A stretch of 61,612 nt of DNA from Xenorhabdus anantnagensis (lineage in GTDB: Bacteria > Pseudomonadota > Gammaproteobacteria > Enterobacterales > Enterobacteriaceae). A program made the translations under genes and the position numbers. The DNA lies in contig NZ_JAQRFN010000022.1 in NCBI RefSeq assembly GCF_028598555.1, positions 1-61,612 of the forward strand, read 5' to 3'. The notes beneath the pieces were generated by a model. That model had not been told where the DNA came from. It searched no databases and saw nothing but the letters and a program-made list of their open reading frames with translations. Positions 47,737 to 57,234 of the stretch are shown one piece after another; position 1 is the stretch's first letter; each line of letters starts with the position of its first letter.

Positions 47737-47805
47737 TTTATAGCTATGTAGTTTATAGCTGAGTAGTTTATAACTGATATCGTTTGTAACTGTTTATAAC
47801 TACGT
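47737..47805. repeat. 15-bp tandem repeats of TTTATAGCTATGTAG type
   Basis: TTTATAGCTATGTAG and TTTATAGCTGAGTAG are followed by three more diverged copies (TTTATAACTGATATC, TTTGTAACTG, TTTATAACTACGTAG). Confidence 0.8.
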
Positions 47806-48076
47806 AGCAGAGGTAAATTAACGCAACCAACAAAGCAGTAATTTGAAAGATGGAAGGTAGATACAGTAGGCACTCAATCAGCCAGCAGAAAGCATGAACC
47901 AGATGGCTTAGGTTTATGCCAGATTTATATAGTTGCAATACAGGCTGATGTGCTGAGATAATTTTCCTATCTGATCTCACATTCTCACTCATGAGGTTTC
48001 AGTTTAGGTCCCGCGGCTAATATCTGATTGGCGGGGCGGGTTATCATTAACAAACAGTCTTAGTAATACCAAAAAC

Positions 48077-48598
48077 ATGGCAGAGAAACGCAATATCTTT
48101 CTGGTTGGGCCTATGGGTGCCGGCAAAAGCACTATTGGTCGTCAGTTAGCTCAGCAACTCAATATGGAGTTTTACGACTCTGATCAAGAAATTGAGCGAC
48201 GTACCGGAGCTGACGTGGGCTGGGTATTTGATGTGGAAGGCGAAGAAGGCTTCCGCGACCGCGAAGAAAAAATAATTAACGAACTGACTGAAAAACAGGG
48301 CATCGTATTGGCTACTGGGGGGGGTTCAGTTAAATCAAAAGAAACCCGCAATCGCCTGTCTGCCCGTGGTGTGGTCGTCTATTTAGAAACAACCATCGAA
48401 AAACAGTTAGCTCGTACCCAGCGCGATAAAAAACGCCCTTTACTTCAAGTTGATGCACCAGCACGAGAAGTTTTAGAAAATTTGGCTGATGAGCGTAATC
48501 CTCTTTATGAGGAAATTGCTGACGTGACTATTCGCACAGATGAGCAAAGCGCCAAAGTCGTCGCTAACCAAATCATTGAATTACTGGAAAAAAACTGA
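48077..48598 (+). CDS. aroK: Shikimate kinase I
   Basis: AroK phosphorylates shikimate, the fifth step of the chorismate pathway. The 173-residue protein has the P-loop [15 protein letters not shown] (about residues 11-25), the shikimate-binding [18 protein letters not shown] and a GGGSV core, and is nearly identical to E. coli AroK. It starts the conserved aroK-aroB-damX-dam-rpe-gph-trpS series. Confidence 0.97.
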   Translation: MAEKRNIFLVGPMGAGKSTIGRQLAQQLNMEFYDSDQEIERRTGADVGWVFDVEGEEGFRDREEKIINELTEKQGIVLATGGGSVKSKETRNRLSARGVVVYLETTIEKQLARTQRDKKRPLLQVDAPAREVLENLADERNPLYEEIADVTIRTDEQSAKVVANQIIELLEKN

Positions 48599-48643
48599 TT
48601 ATAGCGAGTCCGCACAGCGGCAAACGATAAGGCAAAAGCTGAT

Positions 48644-49741
48644 ATGGAACAAGTGACTGTTACGTTAGGTGAAAGAAGCTACCCAATTACCATAGCCGAA
48701 GGGCTATTTTCTGACAGTGAGGCATTCAAGCCCCTGCAAGCTGGTCAACAGGTCATGATAGTGACCAATGAAACGCTTGCACCCCTGTATCTTGAACAGG
48801 TGAAATCCACATTGCAGAGAATGGATCTTCGGGTAAATGAAGTTATCTTGCCTGACGGTGAACAGTACAAATCACTTTTTGTGCTCAATGACATTTTTTC
48901 CGCCTTACTGGAAAATAATCATGGTCGTGACACAACCCTTATCGCTCTTGGTGGTGGTGTAATCGGTGATATGACGGGATTTGCCGCAGCGAGTTATCAA
49001 CGCGGCGTTCGTTTCATCCAAGTACCCACCACGCTACTTTCTCAGGTTGACTCTTCCGTTGGTGGAAAAACAGGAGTCAACCATCCCCTCGGCAAAAACA
49101 TGATAGGCGCTTTCTACCAGCCGGCTTCTGTTATTGTCGATCTCAATTGTCTGAAAACATTGCCTGCTCAAGAGTTGTATTCAGGTCTGGCTGAAGTCAT
49201 TAAATACGGTATCATTCTGGATGGTGAGTTCTTTAGCTGGCTTGAAGAGAATATCGAGAAATTACTGGCCCTCGACAGCCAAGCAATGGCCTATTGCATC
49301 CGTCGTTGTTGCGAACTCAAAGCGTTGGTTGTAGCGGCTGATGAGCAAGAACGCAGTGGAATGCGTGCATTGTTAAATCTCGGTCATACCTTTGGGCATG
49401 CGATTGAAGCTGAAATGGGTTATGGCGTCTGGTTGCATGGTCAAGCAGTTGCTGCGGGTATGGTGATGGCCGCAAGGGCATCTGAACTTGTCGGCACATT
49501 CTCAACACAAGATACCCAACGTATCATCCACTTGTTGGAGCGAGCAAAACTGCCTGTCAATGGCCCTGATACAATGTCTCCTGATGCTTATTTACCTCAT
49601 ATGATGCGAGACAAAAAAGTTTCTGCTGGGAAATTGCATCTGGTACTGCCAACAGCCATTGGGGAAGCAAAACTCCGTTCTGATATTGGGAAAGAAGTTA
49701 TATTGGACGCTATTCGTCTATGTCAGCCATCTCCCCGCTAG
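48644..49741 (+). CDS. aroB: 3-dehydroquinate synthase
   Basis: AroB converts DAHP to 3-dehydroquinate with NAD and a divalent metal, the second step of aromatic synthesis. The 365-residue protein has [14 protein letters not shown], the active-site run [19 protein letters not shown] (about residues 139-157) and metal ligands in [12 protein letters not shown]. It is 45 bases after aroK and is followed by a 266-base gap before damX. Confidence 0.97.
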   Translation: MEQVTVTLGERSYPITIAEGLFSDSEAFKPLQAGQQVMIVTNETLAPLYLEQVKSTLQRMDLRVNEVILPDGEQYKSLFVLNDIFSALLENNHGRDTTLIALGGGVIGDMTGFAAASYQRGVRFIQVPTTLLSQVDSSVGGKTGVNHPLGKNMIGAFYQPASVIVDLNCLKTLPAQELYSGLAEVIKYGIILDGEFFSWLEENIEKLLALDSQAMAYCIRRCCELKALVVAADEQERSGMRALLNLGHTFGHAIEAEMGYGVWLHGQAVAAGMVMAARASELVGTFSTQDTQRIIHLLERAKLPVNGPDTMSPDAYLPHMMRDKKVSAGKLHLVLPTAIGEAKLRSDIGKEVILDAIRLCQPSPR

Positions 49742-49768
49742 ATGCACGATGATTCCCGAACAACTCCA

Positions 49769-49816
49769 ACTTACTGCTTTGGCATTAGATGAGATTCACT
49801 GCCAAAGCAGCAAGTT
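49769..49816. repeat. Large inverted repeat between aroB and damX
   Basis: CTGCTTTGGCA (49774-49784) and TGCCAAAGCAG (49800-49810) form a perfect 11-base stem, extended by AACTT/AAGTT with one bulge; the loop is 15 bases. There is no T run, so it could protect mRNA ends or weakly terminate aroKB. Confidence 0.75.
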
Positions 49817-50007
49817 AGAAGATGAAGATAATGTCTGAATATGACAAAATTTGCGCCCAGTATAAAAGCTGAATGATGAATTATTCTCTAGCTGTTATGC
49901 TATAAAATAGCTACATTATCAAATAAAACGTTATCGGTTTTAGTTAGGTCAGGCTGCCAAACCTCTTAAATAACAATTGGCAGTATTATCTCTGCTGAGA
50001 GGGGCAT

Positions 50008-50982
50008 ATGGACGAATTAAAATCAGAAAATAAACAAAAAACAGAAAATGAATTAAAGCCAGATACTTCTGATCGCAGCCCTCAGCGATCTAAAAAGCAA
50101 TTCAATCAACCAAAACTAGCAGTATCCCGTCAACAAATGATGATAGGTATTGGCATTCTGGTACTTTTGATTCTGATTATTGCCATCAGTTCTGCATTAA
50201 AATCCCCCACAGGGTCTGAAAAACAGCCATCTTCAAATGCAGCGGAAAAGAGTATCAACCTGTCTGGTTCTTCTTCACTGTCTTCCGATCCTTCTGGCAA
50301 CGAGCAAAAAAACCTATCAGAGCCAGCAAATAATGGTGTACATGAAATTAGTCCACCACCAATTAATAGTATTCCAAGTAATAATACTTCAAGTAATAGC
50401 ACTCCAACTCCTGCAACGGGAATAGGAACGGGTGGCTATAACCAACGCATAGAGTTACCCGGCGATATTTCTGATGCTTTGAACCAACAACAAAGTAACA
50501 TTAATAATTCAGTGCAAAATAACCTGACACAACCGCAGGTCAAACCAACTCAACCAACGGTAACTCCACCTGTTGAACAGAAAAAGTCGGAGAAGGCTGC
50601 ATCACCGAATCTGGAAAAACCTAAAAAAGAACATAAGGTCAGAGAAGATTATCACGCCAAGGCAACCGATAAACATGTGACAACGCATTATCAGGCTAAT
50701 GGCAGTGATCTGCTTAAAGCACCTGCAAACCGATTCACAGTCCAATTGAGTAGCGCCAGCCGTTCTGATACCTTAATCGCTTTCGCGAAAAAAAATAACC
50801 TTTCCAATTACAAGGTTTATGAAACCAAACGCGACGGCAAGACATGGTTTATCTTAATCCACGGTAATTACAGTTCTGTTTCTGATGCTAAAAGAGCCAT
50901 TTCTTCACTCCCCGCAGAAATTCAGGCCAAAAAACCTTGGGTCAGAAAACTACAACAGGTTCAGCAAGATCTGAAAAAATAA
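50008..50982 (+). CDS. damX: Cell-division SPOR-domain protein DamX
   Basis: DamX is an inner-membrane protein recruited to the septum by its SPOR domain. The 324-residue protein is clearly shorter than E. coli DamX (428). It has a short charged cytoplasmic part, one membrane segment (about residues 47-65) and a low-complexity S/N/P/Q-rich linker (66-205). The C-terminal SPOR domain (about 245-320) includes RFTVQLSSASRSDTLIAFAKKNNL and WFILIHGNYSS. It lies between aroB and dam, the conserved order. Confidence 0.92.
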   Translation: MDELKSENKQKTENELKPDTSDRSPQRSKKQFNQPKLAVSRQQMMIGIGILVLLILIIAISSALKSPTGSEKQPSSNAAEKSINLSGSSSLSSDPSGNEQKNLSEPANNGVHEISPPPINSIPSNNTSSNSTPTPATGIGTGGYNQRIELPGDISDALNQQQSNINNSVQNNLTQPQVKPTQPTVTPPVEQKKSEKAASPNLEKPKKEHKVREDYHAKATDKHVTTHYQANGSDLLKAPANRFTVQLSSASRSDTLIAFAKKNNLSNYKVYETKRDGKTWFILIHGNYSSVSDAKRAISSLPAEIQAKKPWVRKLQQVQQDLKK

Positions 50983-51067
50983 AACTATTTTGATTAGGCG
51001 CTGATATGCTGTCCTAAACAGAGTACAATCTGCGGCTCTGAAATTATTGAATAGCTAATTTGACGGC

Positions 51068-51886
51068 ATGAAAAAAAAACGCGCTTTCTTAAAATGGGCC
51101 GGTGGAAAATACCCCTTGGTGGATGATATTAAACATCATCTGCCAGAGGGCGATTGCTTGATTGAGCCATTTGTTGGCGCAGGCTCGGTATTTCTGAATA
51201 CCGATTATGATTCTTACATTTTGTCAGATATCAATAGCGATCTGATCAATTTGTACGACACCGTAAAATCTCGTGCGGATGAGTTTATTAATCATGCCCG
51301 TCCATTATTTTCATCGGAGTTCAACACTTCCGAAAACTTCTATCGTCTGAGAGAAGAGTTCAACAAAAGCAAAGATCCCTTTCGCCGCAGTATGTTGTTT
51401 CTTTACCTGAACCGCCACTGCTATAACGGTCTTTGTCGCTATAATTCTCGGGGTGAATTTAACGTTCCTTTCGGTCGCTATAAAAAACCCTATTTTCCTG
51501 AAGATGAGCTTTACTGGTTTGCAGAAAAGTCCCAAAAGGCAACGTTCATCTGCCAACATTACGAAATCGCATTGAACAATGCCCCAAAAGGCTCAGTGAT
51601 TTACTGTGATCCCCCGTATGCCCCACTTTCAGCTACGGCTAATTTTACTGCCTACCATACAAATAGTTTTAACCTCCTTGATCAGGAAAATCTGGCGAAG
51701 ATCGCCTATCATCTCTCGTCTAAAAAAGGCATTCCGGTACTCATATCTAATCATGACACGCTGATGACACGGGAATGGTATCATCAGGCTTCCCTCTACA
51801 TTGTTAAAGCCCGCCGGACAATAAGTAGAAATATTCTTGCCCGAAGTAAAGTTGATGAACTTTTGGCGTTATACTGCCAGAAGTAA
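51068..51886 (+). CDS. dam: DNA adenine methylase
   Basis: Dam methylates the adenine of GATC, guiding mismatch repair and replication timing. The 272-residue protein has the N-terminal KWAGGKYPLVDDI SAM-binding motif and FVGAGSVF, and the catalytic DPPY in VIYCDPPYAP (about residues 180-184). It follows damX and precedes rpe, as in E. coli. Confidence 0.97.
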   Translation: MKKKRAFLKWAGGKYPLVDDIKHHLPEGDCLIEPFVGAGSVFLNTDYDSYILSDINSDLINLYDTVKSRADEFINHARPLFSSEFNTSENFYRLREEFNKSKDPFRRSMLFLYLNRHCYNGLCRYNSRGEFNVPFGRYKKPYFPEDELYWFAEKSQKATFICQHYEIALNNAPKGSVIYCDPPYAPLSATANFTAYHTNSFNLLDQENLAKIAYHLSSKKGIPVLISNHDTLMTREWYHQASLYIVKARRTISRNILARSKVDELLALYCQK

Positions 51887-51944
51887 TTGAGGTTTCTAGT
51901 CCCTGAAATTACGGGGATAAAACAATGAATTGGAGAAGATGATA

Positions 51945-52619
51945 ATGAAGAAAGACTTTCTGATTGCCCCATCCATTCTATCCGCAGATTTTGCCCGATT
52001 AGGTGAAGATACCACTAAGGTTTTGGAAGCAGGTGCTGATGTTGTGCACTTTGATGTCATGGATAACCATTATGTGCCAAATCTGACTATTGGCCCAATG
52101 GTCTGTCAAGCTCTGCGCGATTATGGCATTACCGCACCGATTGATGTTCACCTAATGGTAAAACCTGTTGATCGCATTATCCCTGATTTTGCCAAGGCTG
52201 GTGCGACCTATATTACTTTCCATCCTGAAGCGAGTGAGCATATCGATCGCACGCTGCAACTAATCAAAGAACATGGCTGTAAAGCGGGTTTGGTCTTCAA
52301 TCCAGCGACTCCCCTTAGCTATCTTGATTATGTATTGGATAAACTGGATGTGATTCTGTTGATGTCCGTCAACCCCGGCTTTGGTGGTCAGTCTTTCATT
52401 CCAGAAACACTGAAAAAACTGCGTCAGGTGCGCAAAATCATTGATGACAGCGGATACGATATCCGTCTCGAAATTGACGGCGGCATCAAACCCAATAATA
52501 TTGCCGAGGCAGCTCAGGCTGGTGCTGATATGTTCGTCGCTGGCTCAGCTATTTTCAGTCAGCCAGATTATAAAGCGGTTATTGATGAGATGCGCCGTGA
52601 ATTATTGAAGGTAGCATAA
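51945..52619 (+). CDS. rpe: Ribulose-phosphate 3-epimerase
   Basis: Rpe interconverts ribulose 5-phosphate and xylulose 5-phosphate in the pentose phosphate pathway. The 224-residue TIM-barrel protein begins [21 protein letters not shown], has [17 protein letters not shown] and ends with the phosphate site GSAIF. ATG 51945 is used because GGAG lies about 9 bases upstream; ATG 51939 is too close to it. Its stop overlaps the gph start (TAATG). Confidence 0.97.
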   Translation: MKKDFLIAPSILSADFARLGEDTTKVLEAGADVVHFDVMDNHYVPNLTIGPMVCQALRDYGITAPIDVHLMVKPVDRIIPDFAKAGATYITFHPEASEHIDRTLQLIKEHGCKAGLVFNPATPLSYLDYVLDKLDVILLMSVNPGFGGQSFIPETLKKLRQVRKIIDDSGYDIRLEIDGGIKPNNIAEAAQAGADMFVAGSAIFSQPDYKAVIDEMRRELLKVA

Positions 52620-53341
52620 TGAAAAATGACGTCGTGAAAGGAATTCGTGCCATTGCATTTGATTTGGATGGCACACTAGTGGACAGTGTCGGCGGGCTGG
52701 CAGATGCCTTGGATCAGGCCTTGATTGCCAAAGGATTACCCGCAGCAGGTAAAGAACAAGTCGCTGTCTGGATTGGCAATGGCGCTGACGTCATGGTTGA
52801 ACGCGCATTGAAGTGGGCTGATGCTGAATCTTCTCCCGTATTGCATAGCGAAACACGCAAACTGTTTGATAAGTTTTATGAAACCAGCGTAACCACAGGC
52901 AGCCAACTGTTTCCTCACGTAAAAGAGACTTTGGCAGCACTGGCAAAACACAATTTGCCAATGGCGATTGTCACCAATAAACCAACACCTTTTATTGCTC
53001 CATTGCTGGAATCATTAGGTATCAGTGAATACTTTTCATTGGTACTGGGTGGTGATGATGTTAAAGAGAAAAAACCTCATCCCGCACCACTATATCTAAC
53101 AATGGGTATGTTTGGTTTACATAAAGAAGAATTGCTTTTTGTCGGCGATTCCCGTAATGATATTTTGGCTGCACAAGCAGCTGGTTGCCCTTGTGTTGGC
53201 TTAACCTATGGATATAACTACGGAGAATCAATAGCATTAAGCCACCCAAATTATGTATTGAACCATTTTCCGGATTTACTCCCAACTCTTGGACTATCCA
53301 CTTTAAAATTAGTATCCACTCTGAAAAGACAGGAAGCTTAA
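52619..53341 (+). CDS. gph: Phosphoglycolate phosphatase
   Basis: Gph is a HAD phosphatase that removes 2-phosphoglycolate formed during DNA repair. The 240-residue protein has the HAD motifs [11 protein letters not shown] (nucleophile near residue 15), VTNKP and [10 protein letters not shown]. It overlaps rpe by one base and is followed by trpS after 4 bases. The C terminus is somewhat divergent from E. coli. Confidence 0.95.
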   Translation: MKNDVVKGIRAIAFDLDGTLVDSVGGLADALDQALIAKGLPAAGKEQVAVWIGNGADVMVERALKWADAESSPVLHSETRKLFDKFYETSVTTGSQLFPHVKETLAALAKHNLPMAIVTNKPTPFIAPLLESLGISEYFSLVLGGDDVKEKKPHPAPLYLTMGMFGLHKEELLFVGDSRNDILAAQAAGCPCVGLTYGYNYGESIALSHPNYVLNHFPDLLPTLGLSTLKLVSTLKRQEA

Positions 53342-53345
53342 TAAA

Positions 53346-54380
53346 ATGAATGAACCCACTGTGATGAAACCAAACTCCCAAAAACCTATTGTATTCAGCG
53401 GCGCACAACCCTCCGGTGAATTGACCATCGGTAACTATATGGGGGCATTGCGTCAGTGGGCTAAAATGCAAGATGATTATGATTGCATCTACTGCATCGT
53501 TAACCAGCATGCCATTACCGTGCGCCAAGATCCCAATGAACTGAAAAAACGCACTCTGGATACGCTGGCACTTTACCTTGCCTGTGGTATTGATCCAAAG
53601 AAAAGCACTATCTTCGTTCAGTCACATGTTCCACAACATTCTCAGCTAAGTTGGGTACTGAACTGCTATGCCTATTTTGGAGAACTCAGCCGAATGACTC
53701 AATTCAAGGATAAATCAGCCCGTCACTCAGAAAATATCAACGCCGGGCTGTTTGATTATCCTGTTCTGATGGCCGCTGATATTTTGCTTTACCAAGCCAA
53801 TCAGATCCCTGTGGGCAGTGACCAGAAGCAGCACCTTGAATTGAGCCGTGATTTGGCACTGCGTTTTAATGCCTTATACGGCGATATTTTCACTGTTCCA
53901 GAGCCATTTATTCCAAAAGGCGGCGCTCGCGTGATGTCATTGCAAGATCCGGACAAGAAGATGTCAAAATCCGATGATAACCGTAATAACGTGATTGCTT
54001 TACTGGAAGATCCTAAATCTGTCGCCAAGAAAATAAAACGTGCGGTTACCGATTCTGAAGAGCCACCCCGTGTACGTTATGATCTGGAAAATAAACCGGG
54101 TGTTTCCAATTTACTGGATATTCTTGCTGGCGTAACAGGCAAAACTATCCCTGAATTAGAAGCAGAGTTTGAAGGAAAAATGTACGGTCATTTGAAAGGG
54201 GCTGTTGCAGATGCTGTATGTGAAATGCTGACAGGATTACAGGAACGTTACCATCATTTCCGTAATGATGAAGCATTACTTAACCAAATCATGGCAGAAG
54301 GGGCCGCTAAGGCACAAGCTCGTGCTCAGGCAACCTTGGATAAAGTCTATGCAGCGGTAGGCTTGCTAGCTCACCCATAA
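53346..54380 (+). CDS. trpS: Tryptophanyl-tRNA synthetase
   Basis: TrpS charges tRNA-Trp. The 344-residue class I synthetase has the HIGH-like TIGN (in [15 protein letters not shown]) and the KMSKS motif ([14 protein letters not shown]). The start at 53346 has GGAAG about 10 bases upstream. It gives a slightly longer N terminus than E. coli; the ATG six codons on is an alternative. It is last in the series and ends at a strong terminator. Confidence 0.97.
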   Translation: MNEPTVMKPNSQKPIVFSGAQPSGELTIGNYMGALRQWAKMQDDYDCIYCIVNQHAITVRQDPNELKKRTLDTLALYLACGIDPKKSTIFVQSHVPQHSQLSWVLNCYAYFGELSRMTQFKDKSARHSENINAGLFDYPVLMAADILLYQANQIPVGSDQKQHLELSRDLALRFNALYGDIFTVPEPFIPKGGARVMSLQDPDKKMSKSDDNRNNVIALLEDPKSVAKKIKRAVTDSEEPPRVRYDLENKPGVSNLLDILAGVTGKTIPELEAEFEGKMYGHLKGAVADAVCEMLTGLQERYHHFRNDEALLNQIMAEGAAKAQARAQATLDKVYAAVGLLAHP

Positions 54381-54403
54381 GCTTATCCATTAATAGGATA
54401 TAA

Positions 54404-54442
54404 ATGCCAAAGGGTATTAATTCATCCTTTGGCATTATTTTT
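54404..54442 (+). terminator. Terminator of trpS
   Basis: A 10-base perfect stem ATGCCAAAGG/CCTTTGGCAT with a 12-base loop is followed by TATTTTTT. Confidence 0.9.
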
Positions 54443-54471
54443 TGTCACGAGTTTGTTGTCACTTTGCATTA

Positions 54472-55206
54472 TTATTTTTTAATAAATTTCATTATCTTAT
54501 TATGATGCATAAGACTCAAATTAGACGAAGAAGGAAACTCTGTATCATCATGGTGAATATCATGAATTTTACTGACATTTCTCCACTTTCCACTCGCATC
54601 AACCTTTTCGAAAAGATGCTCTTTACCTTTCTCAACCCTAAATGCAGCCGAAGGCCTCGCATCATTAGGTAGTCTGTCTTTATCAATGTCCTTTAAATAT
54701 TTCTCATACATTCCTGGCCCAGTATTCTGATAAGCCATATCAAAACGAATCTCTGGAATGACTCTTGAAGCAACCCATGTATCCTTTATGCCATCTGGAT
54801 ATTTTTTATATCGATTATCTTGCCAACCAATTTGGTTGTTAGAATTATTTCTACTCGTTTGATTTACTGGCTCAAGTGGATTAGCTAGGTTAATTAGTTT
54901 AATTTGCTTAGTTGGATGAATAGGGTTTTGAGCATAGTGTGAACTAATCTGATTTTTTAATTCCCCCATATTTTCTTCATTTTCTGTGGATTTTTTTCTT
55001 CTTATTTTATCAAAATCACACCCAAATATCTCACCACAATTTTTTGTCATGGCTCTAAATGTTTTTATAATCAATACCTTATTGCTTACCCATAAATTAA
55101 TTTCAAAACCAGGGTTTTCCGCTTTCATTATAATGATATTTTCTATAAAACTTTCTGATACATTATTCCCAGTCCAAAAATAATGTATTTTCTTTGGTGT
55201 TCTCAT
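54472..55206 (-). CDS. TcdA/TcdB-type glycosyltransferase-like protein, possibly truncated
   Basis: The 244-residue protein opens PKKIHYFWTGNNVSES and continues NPGFEINLWVSNK. This resembles the start of the catalytic domain of clostridial-type glucosyltransferase toxins and their Photorhabdus relatives (the IHFVWIGG region, whose tryptophan contacts UDP-sugar). The expected central DXD segment is not clear; a stretch IRFDMAYQNTGPGMY (153-167) with a later DID (173-175) loosely recalls it. The domain is much shorter than active members, so it may be inactive or a remnant. The gene is AT-rich, has a good ribosome site (AGGAAAGG) and stands alone between trpS and yiiM, suggesting horizontal gain. 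No signal peptide is seen. Confidence 0.6.
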   Translation of the reverse strand: MRTPKKIHYFWTGNNVSESFIENIIIMKAENPGFEINLWVSNKVLIIKTFRAMTKNCGEIFGCDFDKIRRKKSTENEENMGELKNQISSHYAQNPIHPTKQIKLINLANPLEPVNQTSRNNSNNQIGWQDNRYKKYPDGIKDTWVASRVIPEIRFDMAYQNTGPGMYEKYLKDIDKDRLPNDARPSAAFRVEKGKEHLFEKVDASGKWRNVSKIHDIHHDDTEFPSSSNLSLMHHNKIMKFIKK

Positions 55207-55420
55207 ATTACCTTTCCTTTAAAAACAAACGACAGTTTACATTAATAATTTTACTTAAAGAGTCATATAGAAAAAATTTAATTATGGATGGTAGGTTAGA
55301 ATTAATATTTAGGAGGCACAAGAAATTATCTTATTTAAGATATATACTTTAGTCTTTTAAATTCATAATGTTGTGCTTAACATCACATTAAAAATATGAT
55401 TACATCATTAATAGATTGCA

Positions 55421-56092
55421 TTAATTACCCAATAAACGACGATTAAAATCCTCAATTTTTCCATGCAATATGCGTTTTTGCATCGTCAGATTCCAACTGG
55501 CAGATAATCCAGCAGCTCCCATTAAACGACGATATTGTTCTTCATCAAATGGATAATGAAAAGCAATGGAAATAGCTTCCTTAACAGAAACATCACTATT
55601 ACGGCTTAACAGTTTTATCGGCTCGCCCGCACTTACCAAACCAGAAGAGATAACACGGTATAACCAGCCACAATGCCCATTATTTTGCATTATCGCAGCA
55701 AAATCTCTGATGTTTGTAACAAGATTGAGTTTAAAACAGGGAGAACGTGGCTGAGTAACCTGAATCAGCGTTTCACCCCATTGGAAAATATCGCCAATAT
55801 AGACATTATCTTCCGTCATTCCTTCTGTGGATATGTTTTCACCAAACAAAGGGGATACAAATAACTCCATTAATTCAGGAAATTGCCTTTTCCAAAATAG
55901 GTAATGTTCTCTTGGATAATGACAAAGAGCACGATCAGACCCACCATGAAAACGAGCTTCCGCTTGTTCATCACCTTCCAGTCCAAGAGAGGTTAGCTGT
56001 AGCCGCCCATTCACCACCAGTTTATTGATTGCACTGTAACCCAGTGTTTCTGATGATAATATCTTGCCTCTATATACTTGTGGATAATACAT
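55421..56092 (-). CDS. yiiM: MOSC-domain molybdenum cofactor protein YiiM
   Basis: YiiM belongs to the MOSC family, which binds molybdenum cofactor through a conserved cysteine; in E. coli it reduces N-hydroxylated bases with YcbX-type enzymes. The 223-residue protein has GDEQAEARFHGGSDRALCHYPREHY, FGENISTEGM and the cysteine in QPRSPCFKL (about residue 119). ATG 56092 has AGAGGA about 7 bases upstream. It lies near sodA in the same direction; in E. coli the two genes are close as well. Confidence 0.93.
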   Translation of the reverse strand: MYYPQVYRGKILSSETLGYSAINKLVVNGRLQLTSLGLEGDEQAEARFHGGSDRALCHYPREHYLFWKRQFPELMELFVSPLFGENISTEGMTEDNVYIGDIFQWGETLIQVTQPRSPCFKLNLVTNIRDFAAIMQNNGHCGWLYRVISSGLVSAGEPIKLLSRNSDVSVKEAISIAFHYPFDEEQYRRLMGAAGLSASWNLTMQKRILHGKIEDFNRRLLGN

Positions 56093-56220
56093 TTTTGTTT
56101 CCTCTTAATGAGCTAGTAAAAGTGAACAAGTATTACTCAGGCATAATAGCCAAGATTATGCACAATAAAAATGCCGATCACGAGCATGACCAGCATTATT
56201 GTGGAAAATAATAGAATGGA

Positions 56221-56847
56221 TTACTTAATTTTTTCTTCGTAGCGTCTTGCCGCTTCGTCCCAGTTTACGACGTACCAAAACGCTTTGATGTAGTCAGGAC
56301 GGCGATTCTGATATTTCAGGTAATAAGCGTGTTCCCACACATCCAAACCCACTATAGGGTAACCGGAAGCACCAGCTATTTCTTCCCCCATGAGTGGGCT
56401 ATCCTGATTAACTGTTGAAACAACAGCAAGTTTGCCATCGTCTTTCAGCACCAACCACGCCCAGCCAGAGCCAAAACGAGTTGCTGCCGCTTGTTCAAAT
56501 TTTTCCTTGAAGCTGTCGATACTTCCAAAATCACGCTCAATAGCCGCTTTCAAAGCACCACCCAATACTGTACCCAGCTTTAATCCTTTCCAAAACAGGC
56601 TGTGGTTTGAGTGCCCACCCGCATTGTTGCGAATAAAAGTGCGTTTATCCGCTGGAATTTTATCAAGTTGTTGGATTAGGTCATCAATGCCCAGTTTGCT
56701 CAGTTCTGGGAAAGCTTCCAGAGCGGTATTCGCGTTAGTGACATACGTCTGATGGTGCTTAGTATGATGAATTTCCATCGTCTGTTTGTCGAAATGAGGC
56801 TCTAACGCATCATAGGAGTAAGGTAGAGAAGGCAGTGAATAGCTCAT
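56221..56847 (-). CDS. sodA: Manganese superoxide dismutase
   Basis: SodA converts superoxide to peroxide and oxygen in the cytoplasm. The 208-residue protein has the metal ligands in [16 protein letters not shown] and the signature DVWEHAYY (aspartate and histidine, about residues 168-172), and reads as the manganese type. ATG 56847 has GGAG about 8 bases upstream. A near-consensus Fur box lies about 100 bases upstream, consistent with iron repression as in E. coli. Confidence 0.95.
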   Translation of the reverse strand: MSYSLPSLPYSYDALEPHFDKQTMEIHHTKHHQTYVTNANTALEAFPELSKLGIDDLIQQLDKIPADKRTFIRNNAGGHSNHSLFWKGLKLGTVLGGALKAAIERDFGSIDSFKEKFEQAAATRFGSGWAWLVLKDDGKLAVVSTVNQDSPLMGEEIAGASGYPIVGLDVWEHAYYLKYQNRRPDYIKAFWYVVNWDEAARRYEEKIK

Positions 56848-56942
56848 ATCATATCTCCAGTTGTTTAGAATATATAAAGCTCACACCTTGTGAACAACAC
56901 TATTACTATAGTGAATGGCTATTATAGTGAATTGCACGATAA

Positions 56943-56957
56943 TGAAAATGATTATCA
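56943..56957 (-). promoter_or_regulatory. Fur box upstream of sodA
   Basis: TGAAAATGATTATCA matches 14 of 15 positions of TGATAATNATTATCA. The wider run from GATAATG (56938) adds half-sites. Its position upstream of sodA matches known Fur control of that gene. Confidence 0.85.
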
Positions 56958-57197
56958 ATTCCATGTATTCACTATGGTTTCCTTTGTATGCTCACGTTTC
57001 ACACTCCCATTAAACTGAAAATCCAACTAATGTCGATTTTATGAAATATTTAGCCGTTATCAAAACTAACAGGCTTATTTAATATTAATCAAATAGGTTG
57101 TACTAAATGATCATGCCATGAAATTCATTCTCTTTATTGCGTGATCTTCCGCGCAAAAAAGAAACAAAAATTCTTCTTACAGTTTAGTTAACCTTGT

Positions 57198-57226
57198 TTT
57201 GACATAGTATTAACAATTGCAAGGAG
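57198..57226 (+). promoter_or_regulatory. acs leader: -35-like TTGACA and strong ribosome site
   Basis: TTTTGACATAGTATTAAC carries a consensus -35 but no clear -10 at the right distance before the start. AAGGAG (57221-57226) lies 8 bases before ATG 57235 and decides this start. The upstream gap (56848-57234) shows no convincing CRP site by eye. Confidence 0.4.
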
Positions 57227-57234
57227 ATAAAAAT

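Larger units (their letters stand above)
47488..48076. other. 589-base gene-free stretch between hofQ and aroK
   Basis: It contains a dispersed repeat (47666-47736) followed by 15-bp tandem repeats (47737-47800), then the aroK leader with a GC-rich segment near 48010-48040. Frames of about 109 and 74 codons on the minus strand resemble nothing and overlap the repeats; I do not call them genes. Confidence 0.6.

Noticed and set aside
47544-47992. Minus-strand frames of 109 and 74 codons between hofQ and aroK
   Set aside because: They run across a dispersed repeat and tandem repeats and have no recognisable domain; composition is that of non-coding DNA.
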